64,000 nucleotides of DNA from DAIOGN01 sp036745245 (GTDB lineage Bacteria; Zixibacteria; MSB-5A5; JAUVRN01): contig DAIOGN010000002.1 in NCBI GenBank assembly GCA_036745245.1, positions 1-64,000 on the forward strand, written 5' to 3'. The translations under genes were made by a program, and so were the position numbers. This document shows positions 51,946 to 60,544 of this stretch, in pieces; within the stretch, counting starts at the first letter, position 1, and each line of letters begins with the position of its first letter. The notes under the pieces are model-generated. The model was not told where the DNA came from. It saw nothing but the letters and a program-made list of their open reading frames with translations, and searched no databases.

Positions 51946-51981
51946 GACGCAGGCTCTGCTCGGCGGCCTGCGTCCGCTTTT
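51946..51981 (+). terminator. Terminator after cohesin-like gene
   Basis: GACGCAGGC (51946-51954) pairs perfectly with GCCTGCGTC (51966-51974) across an 11-base loop; TTTT follows at 51978. It closes the receptor-dockerin-cohesin cluster and lies just before the response-regulator start. Confidence 0.7.
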
Positions 51982-51995
51982 AACACGGGGTTTAC

Positions 51996-52844
51996 ATGGA
52001 CGAAACGTCTCCACTGCTCTCTGAACCGGTGTTGCCAACCTCCCAGGCGGCTATGAATTCGCCACGTAAGCGCGCTGAAAAGACCGAGGAGTGGGGAACG
52101 CGGAATCCCGCCGAGTCGCCGGCGTACGAGTCCGCCCCTCCCCGTCGCGGGATGGAAAGCCGCACCGTCCTCATCGTCGAAGACGATCCCGACATCGCCG
52201 AACTGGTTCGCTCGCGCCTCGAACAGCACGAACTCACCTGCCTGATCGCCGAGGACGGCCCCGATGCATTGCGCCTGGCGCGCCAGGAGCGGCCGGCGCT
52301 CATGCTGCTCGATCTCATGCTGCCCCACATGGACGGCCTCCAGGTTCTCAAGACGCTGAAGCAGGCGCCCGACACAGCCGGCATACCCGTGATCATCATC
52401 ACGGCGCGGGCCGCCGAAGAGGAGCGCGTGGAAGGGCTGCGCCAGGGAGCCGTCGACTATATCACCAAGCCATTCTCCATCCGCGAGCTGACGGCGCGCG
52501 TGCAGAACATGCTCAAGCTGGCCCACCAGCACGATCCGTCGGTCATCTCGGTGGGGCCTCTGCGTCTCGATCTCAATCGCTATCGCGTGTTCGGTCCGGG
52601 AGGATCTTCGGATCTCACGGCCACCGAATTCAAGCTGCTGTGGGCCATGGCCCGCTGGCCCGGCCGCGTCTTCACCCGTGACGAACTGCTGAATCGCGTG
52701 TGGGGCTCGGGCGTGGTGGTCACCGACCGCACGGTCGATGTCCACATGCGCCGCATCCGGGAAAAGATGCGCACCTGCGGATTGAATCCGCGCAGCATCG
52801 GCACGGTGCGCGGCGTCGGTTACAAGCTCAGCGAAGCCAGCTAA
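51996..52844 (+). CDS. OmpR/PhoB-family response regulator (orphan)
   Basis: A 282-residue protein. After a ~52-residue polar leader comes a receiver domain (VLIVEDDPDIAELVRSRLEQ; phosphoacceptor Asp in MLLLDLMLPHMDG; VIIITARA; DYITKPF) and a C-terminal winged helix (DLTATEFKLLWAMARWPGRV, FTRDELLNRVWG, TDRTVDVHMRRIREKM, IGTVRGVGYKL). The usual length is about 230, so the internal ATG at 52152 (MESRTVLIVEDD) may be the real start. There is no histidine kinase beside it, so the sensor must be elsewhere. It could regulate the preceding cluster, but a terminator lies between. Confidence 0.93.
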   Translation: MDETSPLLSEPVLPTSQAAMNSPRKRAEKTEEWGTRNPAESPAYESAPPRRGMESRTVLIVEDDPDIAELVRSRLEQHELTCLIAEDGPDALRLARQERPALMLLDLMLPHMDGLQVLKTLKQAPDTAGIPVIIITARAAEEERVEGLRQGAVDYITKPFSIRELTARVQNMLKLAHQHDPSVISVGPLRLDLNRYRVFGPGGSSDLTATEFKLLWAMARWPGRVFTRDELLNRVWGSGVVVTDRTVDVHMRRIREKMRTCGLNPRSIGTVRGVGYKLSEAS

Positions 52845-52872
52845 GAAGCAGGGTCAGACTCGACTTTCCATG

Positions 52873-52925
52873 AAAAAGGGGCCAGCACACTTTTCCATCT
52901 CGGAAAAGTGTGCTGGCCCTTTTTT
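52873..52925. repeat. Near-perfect 24-bp palindromic hairpin (REP-like or bidirectional terminator)
   Basis: Two 24-base arms (52873-52896 and 52902-52925) are complementary at every position but one G-T pair, around loop ATCTC. The ends are A5 and T6, so the hairpin could terminate transcription on both strands. The length and perfection exceed an ordinary terminator. The preceding GGGTCAGACTCGACTTTCC resembles sequence found near dispersed repeat elements in other genomes, from memory only. Confidence 0.75.
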
Positions 52926-53300
52926 ACTGTACCGGAAACGCCGCTCTTGCGTGAGTGGGCCAGGCCCAGTGGCTGGCGGTCATTTGGGGACACTGGATTG
53001 ACCGGCATCGGCTGTCTGGCAGCTAGAGTCTCACAGCCTGTACGTCCGGCTGCCGAGCCTTGTGCAGTCCGATCCTTGCAGCGCACTTCGCGGACCTCAT
53101 GGTGCATCCGGTGATCTTGCCTCCCTATTCTAGGGGCGCCTCGGTCGTAGGACAGATCTAGTGAGTTTCGTCCGTAGAGACGAGCCACCGTAAGTTCACT
53201 ATTGCGCCACTTTCGGCGTTTCTGTTAATTGCCCATATATCGATGACCGGCATGCGTTTGTTTTTCTTGCCTCAAGCCGGTGAGAAGCCAGGGAGGACGC
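52926..53300. other. Intergenic region
   Basis: About 375 bases between the palindrome and the AraC-type gene. No convincing gene on either strand: the frames present lack ribosome-binding sites and family motifs. It should contain the AraC-type gene promoter. Confidence 0.45.
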
Positions 53301-53840
53301 GTGGAAGCGTCCAAGTCGCCAGAAGAGGGTCGGAAAGCCAGACGACTGGTGCAGTGCGCGGTCTGCTCCTTTTGCAGGCAGCGGCGACCTGGTGTGGATG
53401 GCTGCGCCGAAGTGTGCCCCCTTTCCGCGTTCTTGCGCCCTGGTCGGGCACTGTTGGTAGACCCGGGCAAGCCTCGCGATCCGCGTGTCAGACAGGCCCT
53501 TGAGGTACTTCAGGCGGAATGGCACAGTGCGACTTCCGCAACGTCCCTCGCAGAACGCCTAAGAATCAGCCCGTCTCACTTCAGGCGTCTCTTCAAGTCT
53601 GATCTTGGCGTGCCGCTGGGGCGCTATGTCCGCGCTTTGCGGCTTCATCACGCCGCGAGGCTGTTACTAACGACCGATAAGCGGGTTTCCGACATCTGCT
53701 TCGGCGCCGGTTTCGAGGGGGTGGCCATCTTTGACCGTGCGTTCCGGGGCGCTTTCGGCGTCACGCCGTCGGACTATCGCCAGCGCGCACAAGCCAAAGT
53801 TCAGGCGCGAACAAAAGGCGGAGATCGGGGAGCTGAATGA
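53301..53840 (+). CDS. AraC-family DNA-binding protein with N-terminal Cys-rich motif
   Basis: A 179-residue protein. The GTG at 53301 follows GGGAGG at 4 bases and is preferred to the upstream GTG. The N-terminal third has a cysteine cluster (CAVCSFC ... GCAEVC, about residues 20-40) that could bind zinc or a metal cluster. The C-terminal ~100 residues are a complete AraC double helix-turn-helix: SLAERLRISPSHFRRLFKSD, LGVPLGRYVRALRLHHAARL, RVSDICFGAGFEGVAIFDRA, FRGAFGVTPSDYRQR. No ligand-binding cupin domain is present. Target genes are unknown. Confidence 0.85.
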   Translation: MEASKSPEEGRKARRLVQCAVCSFCRQRRPGVDGCAEVCPLSAFLRPGRALLVDPGKPRDPRVRQALEVLQAEWHSATSATSLAERLRISPSHFRRLFKSDLGVPLGRYVRALRLHHAARLLLTTDKRVSDICFGAGFEGVAIFDRAFRGAFGVTPSDYRQRAQAKVQARTKGGDRGAE

Positions 53841-54084
53841 TCAGAAATGTCAACGAATAGTCAGAATTGTCAATCCTTTCTTCTTGCGGTTTCCGGGAAG
53901 TGCCCGACCTTACTCGATAGAAATCCGGGGATTGGCGACCGATTGGCCGGGCTTGAGCGACTCGATCTCTTGTGCCCTACCAAGGCTAGTGCTGGGAGTC
54001 CACATTCTCAGCGGGTAGGTGCTCCCCTGGCGGATTTAGCAACACGTCCGCCGATCCCCAAGGCGATTGAAAAAGGGGCCTAGC

Positions 54085-55751
54085 GTGAAGCTCTCTATCC
54101 TGCGTTTCCCTAGTCAATGCCTATTGATGGAGCTCTGTTGGCTTTTCGTGATGCCAGGCGTCGGTACCCTANNNNNNNNNNTACCCTATCGATTTGTCGT
54201 GCTGCTTTCGCTGACTCGCTCATCACCCCGGATTTCAGATTGCACCAGCCGGATTACACTCTGAAGCGTCGCGGATTCGATATCGACGCCGACACGCTTG
54301 GGAATTTCTACGTCACGTGGAACGAGGGTGAAAACAGTGGCGTCGGGCGTGATGGCCATCTCGTTGTCACGCGAATACGTCACGACGGGACCATCAACGA
54401 GAGGCTGGTGGTCCTCAGTCCTGTGCGCAACGGTGACAGTACGCAGGGATTCGAACGTCCGACTGGGACCGATGTGAGCCCCAGTGGATCGCCCATTGCC
54501 GTGCAGTACTCGCGTTTCTTTGACCAGCCGTTTCCGAGTGCAGTTTCCGGTACCCGGATGGCAGACCTGCCGCCCTACATGTATAGTTTTCTCCAGCTAA
54601 TGGACTCTTCAGGTTTGTTCATTCTACCCGAGGTTTGGATAGACTCGTTAGTGCCTGGCGTGAAGGCACACCCTATCGGGCCCGCCCTCTTTGGCAGCGG
54701 GTTCAGTGCAGTTTGGGAGGCCTATGTACCCCAAGGCGACAGGATTGGCACCTATGCTCAATCGTTCGATGCCGCCGGCAACCGTCTTGACAGCATCTCG
54801 CGCATAGATACCTGCACGGAATCCATCACCTGTCTCTGGGGGCAAAGCAAGCGCAGGGACTCCTGGCATGGCGGCTTCGTAGTCACGTGGGATGAGCTAG
54901 TTGAGGAGCTAGGGACCGGTGAGCAACGTCCGGTGTTTCGCATCTATGATTCCCTGGGTCAGCCGATCTCGCCTGTCCTAGCGGCGGCTTATGAACCCGG
55001 TTACGTTGCCGATTGCGGCGGCTCCTCGCCGGGTTACCAATCCGGGTACTTCCCCGACGTGGCGTGTGCCGAGAACGGCGAGTTCATGCTGGTATGGGCG
55101 TCGTGCGACGGTCTGGTATACGGTGCCTTCGGAGCCAAACCTTGGGGGCAGATCTACCATGCCGATGGCACACCGAAGTCCGGCCTCATTCTTCTGGCAG
55201 ACACACCGCCCCACGACGCCATCGACATCAAGGTCACGCAGGGGGACGACGGCAACTACTATGCCGTATGGGCTGACGCCAGGTACTCCTGTGCCACTTG
55301 CTGGTATCCGCTGGACGTGTTCGTTCAAAAGGTATCTTCTGACGGCGAGCTCATCGGGCACAACTACATCATCAACGATGCCCGCTTCCAGGTCGCCAAC
55401 GGCTATGATGTGGACATGGCCGTTTCGCGAGGAAGGGCTTGCGTCATCTGGCGCTACTTGAAAACCTATTCGGTGCCACCTGCCAACGACGGAGAATTCT
55501 ACGGCCAGGTGGTGTCGGTGGACTTGATCGGCAACTTCCTACATGGTGATGTAAATCTGGACTATCGGTTCACTTCGGGGGACATCATTTACTTGGTGAA
55601 CTACGTGTTCAAGTCCGGTCAATCGCCCCAGCCGGGGCTTCTGTACGGTGATGTGACCGGCGATTGTGTGACCAATGCGGCGGACATCATCTACTACGTG
55701 AACTACGTCTTCAAAGGGGGTGCTGCGTTCCGAGAGCCTTGCGGAGAATAG
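54085..55751 (+). CDS. Secreted beta-propeller-like protein with dockerin, interrupted by assembly gap
   Basis: The reading is broken by 10 Ns at 54172-54181, but the bases on both sides share TACCCTA. Merging that overlap joins the GTG frame at 54085 (signal peptide-like MKLSILRFPSQCLLMELCWL) in frame with the downstream part. The product is about 549 residues. The body has repeated short strands of the sialidase/propeller kind (NFYVTWNEGENSG, GFVVTWDELVEELG, EFMLVWASCDG, NYYAVWADARYS, RACVIWRYLK). It ends with a dockerin pair (GDVNLDYRFTSGDIIYLVNY, GDVTGDCVTNAADIIYYVNY). A GGGG 7 bases before the GTG serves as ribosome-binding site. Confidence 0.8.
54172..54181. other. Assembly gap (10 N) with overlapping flanks
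   Basis: TACCCTA ends the left flank and begins the right flank, so the gap is probably an unmerged overlap of about 7 bases rather than missing sequence. Collapsing it (17 bases removed) restores one continuous reading frame. Confidence 0.8.
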
Positions 55752-55898
55752 CCGAGGCGGACTAGAAACGAGGAAGGGGGTCAGTCGAGGGCGCCATTGC
55801 CGGAGCATCTCAACCCCCCCCCCTCCCATCACACATCCCAACCTGCGAAGAAGGGAGGCGTGCTTAAATCACCAGGGGCGAGAAGCCCCCGTGATCAG

Positions 55899-55932
55899 CG
55901 ACAATTAGAAATCCGTCTGGCGACAATTAAAA
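55899..55932 (+). repeat. IS21 left-end direct repeats
   Basis: GCGACAATTAGAA and GCGACAATTAAAA, 21 bases apart, precede istA and match the repeated transposase sites at IS21 ends. Confidence 0.65.
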
Positions 55933-55989
55933 CTCCCGTTCTGGAAACGCGCATCCTGAGAAGGTAAGTTCCTCTTATGGAGGGACTTG

Positions 55990-57222
55990 ATGGTCACGGA
56001 TGAGCAGGTGAGGCGATTGATGAAGCGGATCCAGACCGAGAAGACCCTGTCTTTGGCGGCGGCCAAAGCCGGGATGGATGAAAAGACGGCCCGGCGGTAC
56101 CGGCAGCTCGGGAAGTTGCCGAGCGAATGTCGGGCGGATCACAACTGGCGGACCCGAGAGGACCCTTTCGAGAAGGACTGGGCATTGATACGGGGACTTT
56201 TGGAGGCCCAGCCCGGGCTTGAAGCCAAGACGATATTCGAGTCCTTCCAACGGGAGCATCCGGGGAAGTATCAGGATGGCCAGTTGCGAACCTTGCAGCG
56301 GCGCGTGAAAGCCTGGCACGCCACCACCGGTCCGAGCAAGGAANNNNNNNNNNCTTCTTCCCTCAGGTATATGAGCCCGGCCAGCTTTGTGAGTCGGACT
56401 TCACGCACATGACCAACCTCGGGGTCACGATCCTGGGAGAGCCGTTCCCGCACCTGATCTACCACTTCGTTCTGCCCTACTCGAACTGGGAAACTGGAAC
56501 CATCTGCTTCTCTGAGAGCTTCGAGAGCTTGTCCGACGGGTTGCAGCATGCGCTGTGGGAACTGGGCGGGGTACCGTTGTGCCATAGAACCGATCGACTC
56601 TCGACGGCGGTGCGCAAGGTTCCGAATTTGGAGGAGTTCACGCAGCGCTACAAGGCGCTGTTGAACCACTACCGAATCGAGGGGCAGAAGATCCAGGCCG
56701 GCCAGCCGAACGAGAACGGCGATGTTGAACAGCGCCATCACCGGTTCAAGAGAGCGGTCGACCAGGCGTTGATGCTTCGAGGCAGCCGGGACTTCATCGA
56801 GCGGCGTGATTACGCTCTGTTCCTGGGAAACCTCTTCAGGCGGGCGAATGCCGGGCGGCGGGAACGGTTCGAGGAAGAGTTGAAAGTGCTGAGGCGCCTT
56901 CCGGAACGGCGGCTGGACGCCATGACGCGGATCCAGGTGAGTGTAGGTCCCTCCAGCACGATCCGCGTCCAGAACAATACCTACTCGGTGCACAGCCGGC
57001 TGATCGGTGAGCAGATCGAGATCCGACTTTACGTTGAACATCTCGAGGTGTGGTACGCCCAGAGGCGGATCGATACGTTGCCTCGGCTGCGCGGTGAGGG
57101 GAAACACCGGATCGATTACCGGCACATCATGGACTGGCTGGTCCGAAAACCCGGGGCGTTTGAAAACTACCGTTATCGGGACGATCTCTTCCCGACCAGC
57201 CGGTTCCGGATGGCGTACGACG
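55990..57222 (+). pseudogene. istA: IS21 transposase IstA, gap-interrupted and C-terminally truncated
   Basis: The first part (from ATG 55990 after GGAGG) has the N-terminal helix-turn-helix (LSLAAAKAGMDEKTARRYRQ) and runs to 10 Ns at 56344-56353. The family sequence at that point is normally KEVFFPQ, so only about 2 bases (GT) are missing; this would put both halves in frame. The second half holds the catalytic residues: ESDFTHMTNLGVT, PLCHRTDRLSTA and NENGDVEQRHHRFK. After FRMAYDAL the sequence leaves the family, losing the last ~100 residues. The gene is broken by the truncation even if the gap is repaired. Confidence 0.85.
56344..56353. other. Assembly gap (10 N) inside istA
   Basis: Flanks read AAGGAA and CTTCTTCCC; the conserved IstA peptide predicts just two bases between them. 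The 10 Ns are thus a scaffold placeholder. Confidence 0.75.
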
Positions 57223-57436
57223 CCCTGATCGGAAGCTCTCGAATCCGACGGACTGTGGTCTCATGTATGTCTTGGGTAACCTCTCCGCAGCGACCGCATC
57301 GGCGTGAACGATCAGCCTCTGCCGCCAACTCGATGAGCACCTCCGGTGTTCCGTCAGGCCGGCGCGTACGCTGAACGCCGACGACCCGGAACCCCTCCCA
57401 GCCCCCGAGTACCGCCGTGATCTCCTCGTAGACCAT
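57223..57436 (-). pseudogene. ISL3 transposase, N-terminal fragment
   Basis: The fragment encodes the zinc-finger N-terminus of ISL3 transposases (VYEEITAVLGGWEGFRVVGV, CGRCGEVTQDIHE, VRRIRELPI) and ends at the junction with the IS21 remnant at about 57225. The following codons read into IS21 DNA. The catalytic part is absent. Confidence 0.8.
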
Positions 57437-57532
57437 CTCCAGAACCCTCCACTAACGGCAAGAGTTCTAGCATCGCACGATCCAGAGGCGCGGTCATCCG
57501 CCTCTTAAATCCCGGAATTCCGTGAAGAACCC
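57223..57532 (-). mobile_element. ISL3-family element remnant
   Basis: The right terminal inverted repeat GGTTCTTCACGGAATTCCGG (57532 downward) and the first ~70 codons of the transposase are present; the rest has been replaced by the IS21 remnant. The end lies 5 bases from the stop codon of the DUF420 gene, so insertion just spared that gene. Confidence 0.75.
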
Positions 57533-57536
57533 TTTT

Positions 57537-57959
57537 TTACGCCGGATAGGCGTGGTACAGAAGCCAGTAGATCACCACACCCGTCACAGATACATACAAC
57601 CACACGGGAAACGTCCAGCGGGCGATCTGTTTGTGCAGCGTGTAACGCTCACGCAGCGCACGCACCAGGGTGATGATCACCAGAGGTAGCACCGCGATGG
57701 CCAGCAGGGTGTGCGTCCCGAGAATCGTGAAGTACACAGGGCGGATCCAGCCCTGGCCGGCAAAGGGTGTGGCACCGGCCGAATAGTGATAGGTCACGTA
57801 GGAAATCAGAAAAAGGCTCGACGTCGTCACCGCCGCGAGCATGCACCGCTTGTGAGCGTCGCGCCGGCCCGTGCGGATAAAGACGTACCCTGCCAGAAGA
57901 AATATCGCGCTCGTGGCGTTCAACCCCGCATTCAAGGAGGGGAGAATCGAAAAGTCCAT
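57537..57959 (-). CDS. DUF420 family membrane protein of the cytochrome oxidase operon
   Basis: A 140-residue integral membrane protein with four hydrophobic helices. Motifs typical of DUF420: LPSLNAGLNATSAIFLLAGY, RDAHKRCMLAA, YVTYHYSAGATPFAGQGW, RWTFPVWLYVSVTGVVIYWL. Such proteins are regularly encoded with SCO and heme-A synthesis genes and are thought to help oxidase assembly; the exact role is unproven. It is the last gene of the operon. The ISL3 remnant begins 5 bases after its stop, so the normal terminator may have been lost. Confidence 0.88.
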   Translation of the reverse strand: MDFSILPSLNAGLNATSAIFLLAGYVFIRTGRRDAHKRCMLAAVTTSSLFLISYVTYHYSAGATPFAGQGWIRPVYFTILGTHTLLAIAVLPLVIITLVRALRERYTLHKQIARWTFPVWLYVSVTGVVIYWLLYHAYPA

Positions 57960-57995
57960 GGGGTGACGTCCGCGGCCGCGCCGGATCGGACGGAC

Positions 57996-58619
57996 TCAGC
58001 TCGCTTTCAGAAGCGACTCGATATCCGCCACGAGAGCGTTCACCGTGGCTGGGTCCAGCCCGTCATAGTAGCCGCGGATCTGCAGATTCTGATCCACCAG
58101 CACCAGGCGGTCGCTGTGCAGAATGCCAAGCTCTTCGCCCTCCACGCCCGTATCCACCACCAGCTTCAGCCCATTCGTGGCCAGCGGCCGAATCGTCTCC
58201 ATGGGCGCCGTCAGGAACATCCAGCGTTCCGGGTCGGCGTGAGCCTGCCCCGCGTACCATGAAAGCCGCTCCGGGGTGTCGCGGTCGGGATCCACGGAGA
58301 TCGAAACGAGCTGGACGCCCTTCTCCTCCTTGATCGCTTCCTGCACCAGATACAGCTGCGAAGTCATTCTCAGACAGGGGCCGCTGCAGGTGGTGAAGAT
58401 GAGATCGGCCACCCAGACCTGCCCTTCCAGGTCTGCCAGCGCAACGTGCCGGCCGTCCTGTGCCGTGAACTCAGCGTTGGACACCTCTCCCAGCACGGGC
58501 AGCGTGGCCGCACCCCCGGTGGCCTGCCGCAAGTAGGCCGCGGCCAGGATCCCCACGAGAAGCGCGCCCCCCAGAAACCACCACAGTGCGCTCGTCCCCG
58601 AAGACTTCACCTGATTCAT
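57996..58619 (-). CDS. SCO1/SenC-family copper chaperone for cytochrome oxidase
   Basis: A 207-residue membrane-anchored protein (one N-terminal helix, WWFLGGALLVGILAAAYL) with a thioredoxin fold. Copper-binding residues are in FTTCSGPCLRMT (CxxxC) and the distal histidine in LGILHSDRLVLV; ISVDPDRDTPERLSWYA is family-typical. It delivers copper to the CuA centre of subunit II, whose gene is in the same operon. The start at 58619 gives MNQVKSSG with GGGAG about 10 bases upstream. Confidence 0.93.
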   Translation of the reverse strand: MNQVKSSGTSALWWFLGGALLVGILAAAYLRQATGGAATLPVLGEVSNAEFTAQDGRHVALADLEGQVWVADLIFTTCSGPCLRMTSQLYLVQEAIKEEKGVQLVSISVDPDRDTPERLSWYAGQAHADPERWMFLTAPMETIRPLATNGLKLVVDTGVEGEELGILHSDRLVLVDQNLQIRGYYDGLDPATVNALVADIESLLKAS

Positions 58620-58645
58620 AGTTCGCTTTCTCCCGGCGGGTTCGT

Positions 58646-59542
58646 TTAGAACCAGCCCGGCGCCGCATCCACCAGGATCAGCACCAGAAGCAACGGATGA
58701 TACACGATAGAGGCCAGAAGGAGCCGCTTCGCTGAAAGATTCGTTCGGCTCACCGCCGTGGCCACGCCGAATGCCAGGAACGCTACGCCCAGAACGAGCG
58801 CGCCGAAGAAATACACCTTCCCGGTGAGCCCCAGCCAGGTGGGCACCAGGCTGAAGGCCAGAAGCGCCAGGCAGTTGCCCGTGATGTGGCGAGAGGTGCG
58901 GACGCCATCGGGATCGGTCACCGGCAGCACGGGGAATCCCGCGCGCGCGTAATCGGCGCGGTACATCCAGGCGATCGCCAGAAAGTGTGGAATCTGCCAC
59001 AGGTACATGATGCCGAAGAGCACCCACGCTTCCGGCCCGGCTTCAGAGCGAACGGCCGCCCAGCCGATCACCGGGGGCATGGCTCCGGGCACGGCACCGA
59101 TGATGGTGGACCACCAGGTGAGCCGTTTCGAAGGGGTGTACACGAACAGGTAGCTGGCGATGGTGAATGCGGCCAGCCCGGCCGTGGTGGTGTTGGTGAA
59201 GGCGAACAGGTAGGCGGTGCCGGCGAGACACACGGCCACGCCGTAGATCAATGCGTGGCGCGGCTCCAGCCGACCCGATGGCAGCGGTCGATCCTGCGTG
59301 CGCCGCATGAGTCCGTCGAGGTCGCGTTCGATATACTGATTGAGTGCCGAGGCTCCACCCGAACACAGAGCCGTTCCCACCAGCATGTGGATGAGGGCCC
59401 ACCAGGGGATGGGTCCGTTGAGCGCCAACACCGAGCCGGCCAGAGCCGTGACCAGTACGAGAAACGTGATGCTGGGCTTGAGCAGCTCGGCGTAGTCGGA
59501 CACGACCTGCAGGCGCCCTTCGCGCACGATGTCGGTGGTCAT
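58646..59542 (-). CDS. ctaB: Protoheme IX farnesyltransferase (heme O synthase)
   Basis: A 298-residue UbiA-fold membrane enzyme that adds a farnesyl group to heme B. Prenyl-diphosphate motifs are present: NQYIERDLDGLMRRTQDRPL and a second site in YRADYARAGFPVLPV. LPSGRLEPRHAL and YTPSKRLTWWSTIIGAVPGA, GIMYLWQIPHFLAIAW are conserved. The ATG overlaps the ctaA stop (ATGA). It works with CtaA to make heme A for the oxidase encoded upstream. Confidence 0.96.
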   Translation of the reverse strand: MTTDIVREGRLQVVSDYAELLKPSITFLVLVTALAGSVLALNGPIPWWALIHMLVGTALCSGGASALNQYIERDLDGLMRRTQDRPLPSGRLEPRHALIYGVAVCLAGTAYLFAFTNTTTAGLAAFTIASYLFVYTPSKRLTWWSTIIGAVPGAMPPVIGWAAVRSEAGPEAWVLFGIMYLWQIPHFLAIAWMYRADYARAGFPVLPVTDPDGVRTSRHITGNCLALLAFSLVPTWLGLTGKVYFFGALVLGVAFLAFGVATAVSRTNLSAKRLLLASIVYHPLLLVLILVDAAPGWF

Positions 59543-60507
59543 GCGGCCACCTGAAGCCGGCGAGTAGCCGCGGCGGGCCACGAAGCCGGTACGCTCTGCC
59601 GCGCCCGCAGGGCCAGGTATACGGACGTGCCCCACGTGGCCGCGCCCGCTGCCACATGCAACGAAGTGGGTACAGGAGATTTCACCGACCACACCGTCCA
59701 CGCACCCAGCGCCACCTGCAGCAGCACGAGTGCAAGCAACACTGCGGCGGGGATCAGAAGCTCCGAGTGGCGGCGATGATCCTTCATCGTTCTATAGAAC
59801 ACCCACACCACGAGCCCAAGCACGAGCAGCGCCCCCATGCGGTGCGCGAAGTGCACGGCCACCGGGCCCGTGAAGACCTCGGGGACGAGCCGTCCAAACG
59901 CCAGTGGAAAATCGGGGATCGCCAGCCCGGCGCCGGTGTGACGCATCAAAGCGCCGATGAGAATCTGCGCGTACACTACCACGGCTGTGATGGCTGCCAG
60001 GGTTGCGAAGCCGGGCCGCTGGCGCGGCTCAGTTCGTAACGCAGGCTCACCGTATCCGGGCGAAGTGAACAGCGCCATCGCCACAGTGAGCGCGAAGAAC
60101 AGTTCGGCCAGCGCCGCATGACTCACCGAAATGAGCGTGGGAAGCATGAAGATCACGGTGAGACCGCCCAGGAGTCCCTGTGCGCACACGGCAGCCAGGG
60201 CCAGCCAGCCCAGTCGCCGCATCCAGGGCCTGGGGTCCGTCCTCTGGAGCCACACGGCCAGTCCGATGGTGAGAAGGCCCACCAGCGTGGCGATCATGCG
60301 ATGGCCATGCTCATAGAAGATTCCGCCCACCATGGGAGGCATGATCTGACCGTACGACAGGGGCCAGTCGGGGACGGCCAGTCCCGAGCCTGTGCTCGTA
60401 ACCATGCCGCCCGCGAAAATGAGTCCCAACGTGGCCGCGCACACCAGGCGTGCGTACCAGTGAAGCGCGCGGGACGGCGCTCTTCCCGCCTTCGAGGCAG
60501 AGTTCAT
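59539..60507 (-). CDS. ctaA: Heme A synthase (COX15/CtaA family)
   Basis: A 322-residue membrane enzyme with eight helices in two similar halves. Each half has the heme-ligating pattern: GSGLAVPDWPLSYGQIMPPM with YEHGHRMIATLVG, and GAGLAIPDFPLAFGRLVPEV with HFAHRMGALLVL; further histidines are in ISVSHAALAE and TSLHVAAGA. It converts heme O to heme A. It is coupled to ctaB by a 4-base overlap. Confidence 0.95.
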   Translation of the reverse strand: MNSASKAGRAPSRALHWYARLVCAATLGLIFAGGMVTSTGSGLAVPDWPLSYGQIMPPMVGGIFYEHGHRMIATLVGLLTIGLAVWLQRTDPRPWMRRLGWLALAAVCAQGLLGGLTVIFMLPTLISVSHAALAELFFALTVAMALFTSPGYGEPALRTEPRQRPGFATLAAITAVVVYAQILIGALMRHTGAGLAIPDFPLAFGRLVPEVFTGPVAVHFAHRMGALLVLGLVVWVFYRTMKDHRRHSELLIPAAVLLALVLLQVALGAWTVWSVKSPVPTSLHVAAGAATWGTSVYLALRARQSVPASWPAAATRRLQVAA

Positions 60508-60544
60508 GAATGGCAATCCGTACGCAGTCGCCCTTCGACTCGAC

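Larger units (their letters stand above)
55895..57222 (+). mobile_element. IS21-family element, 3' truncated
   Basis: The left end carries two direct copies of GCGACAATTA (55899 and 55920), typical of IS21 multiple end repeats. The istA gene follows; its last part, the istB gene and the right end are missing because ISL3-family sequence begins at about 57223. Confidence 0.75.
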
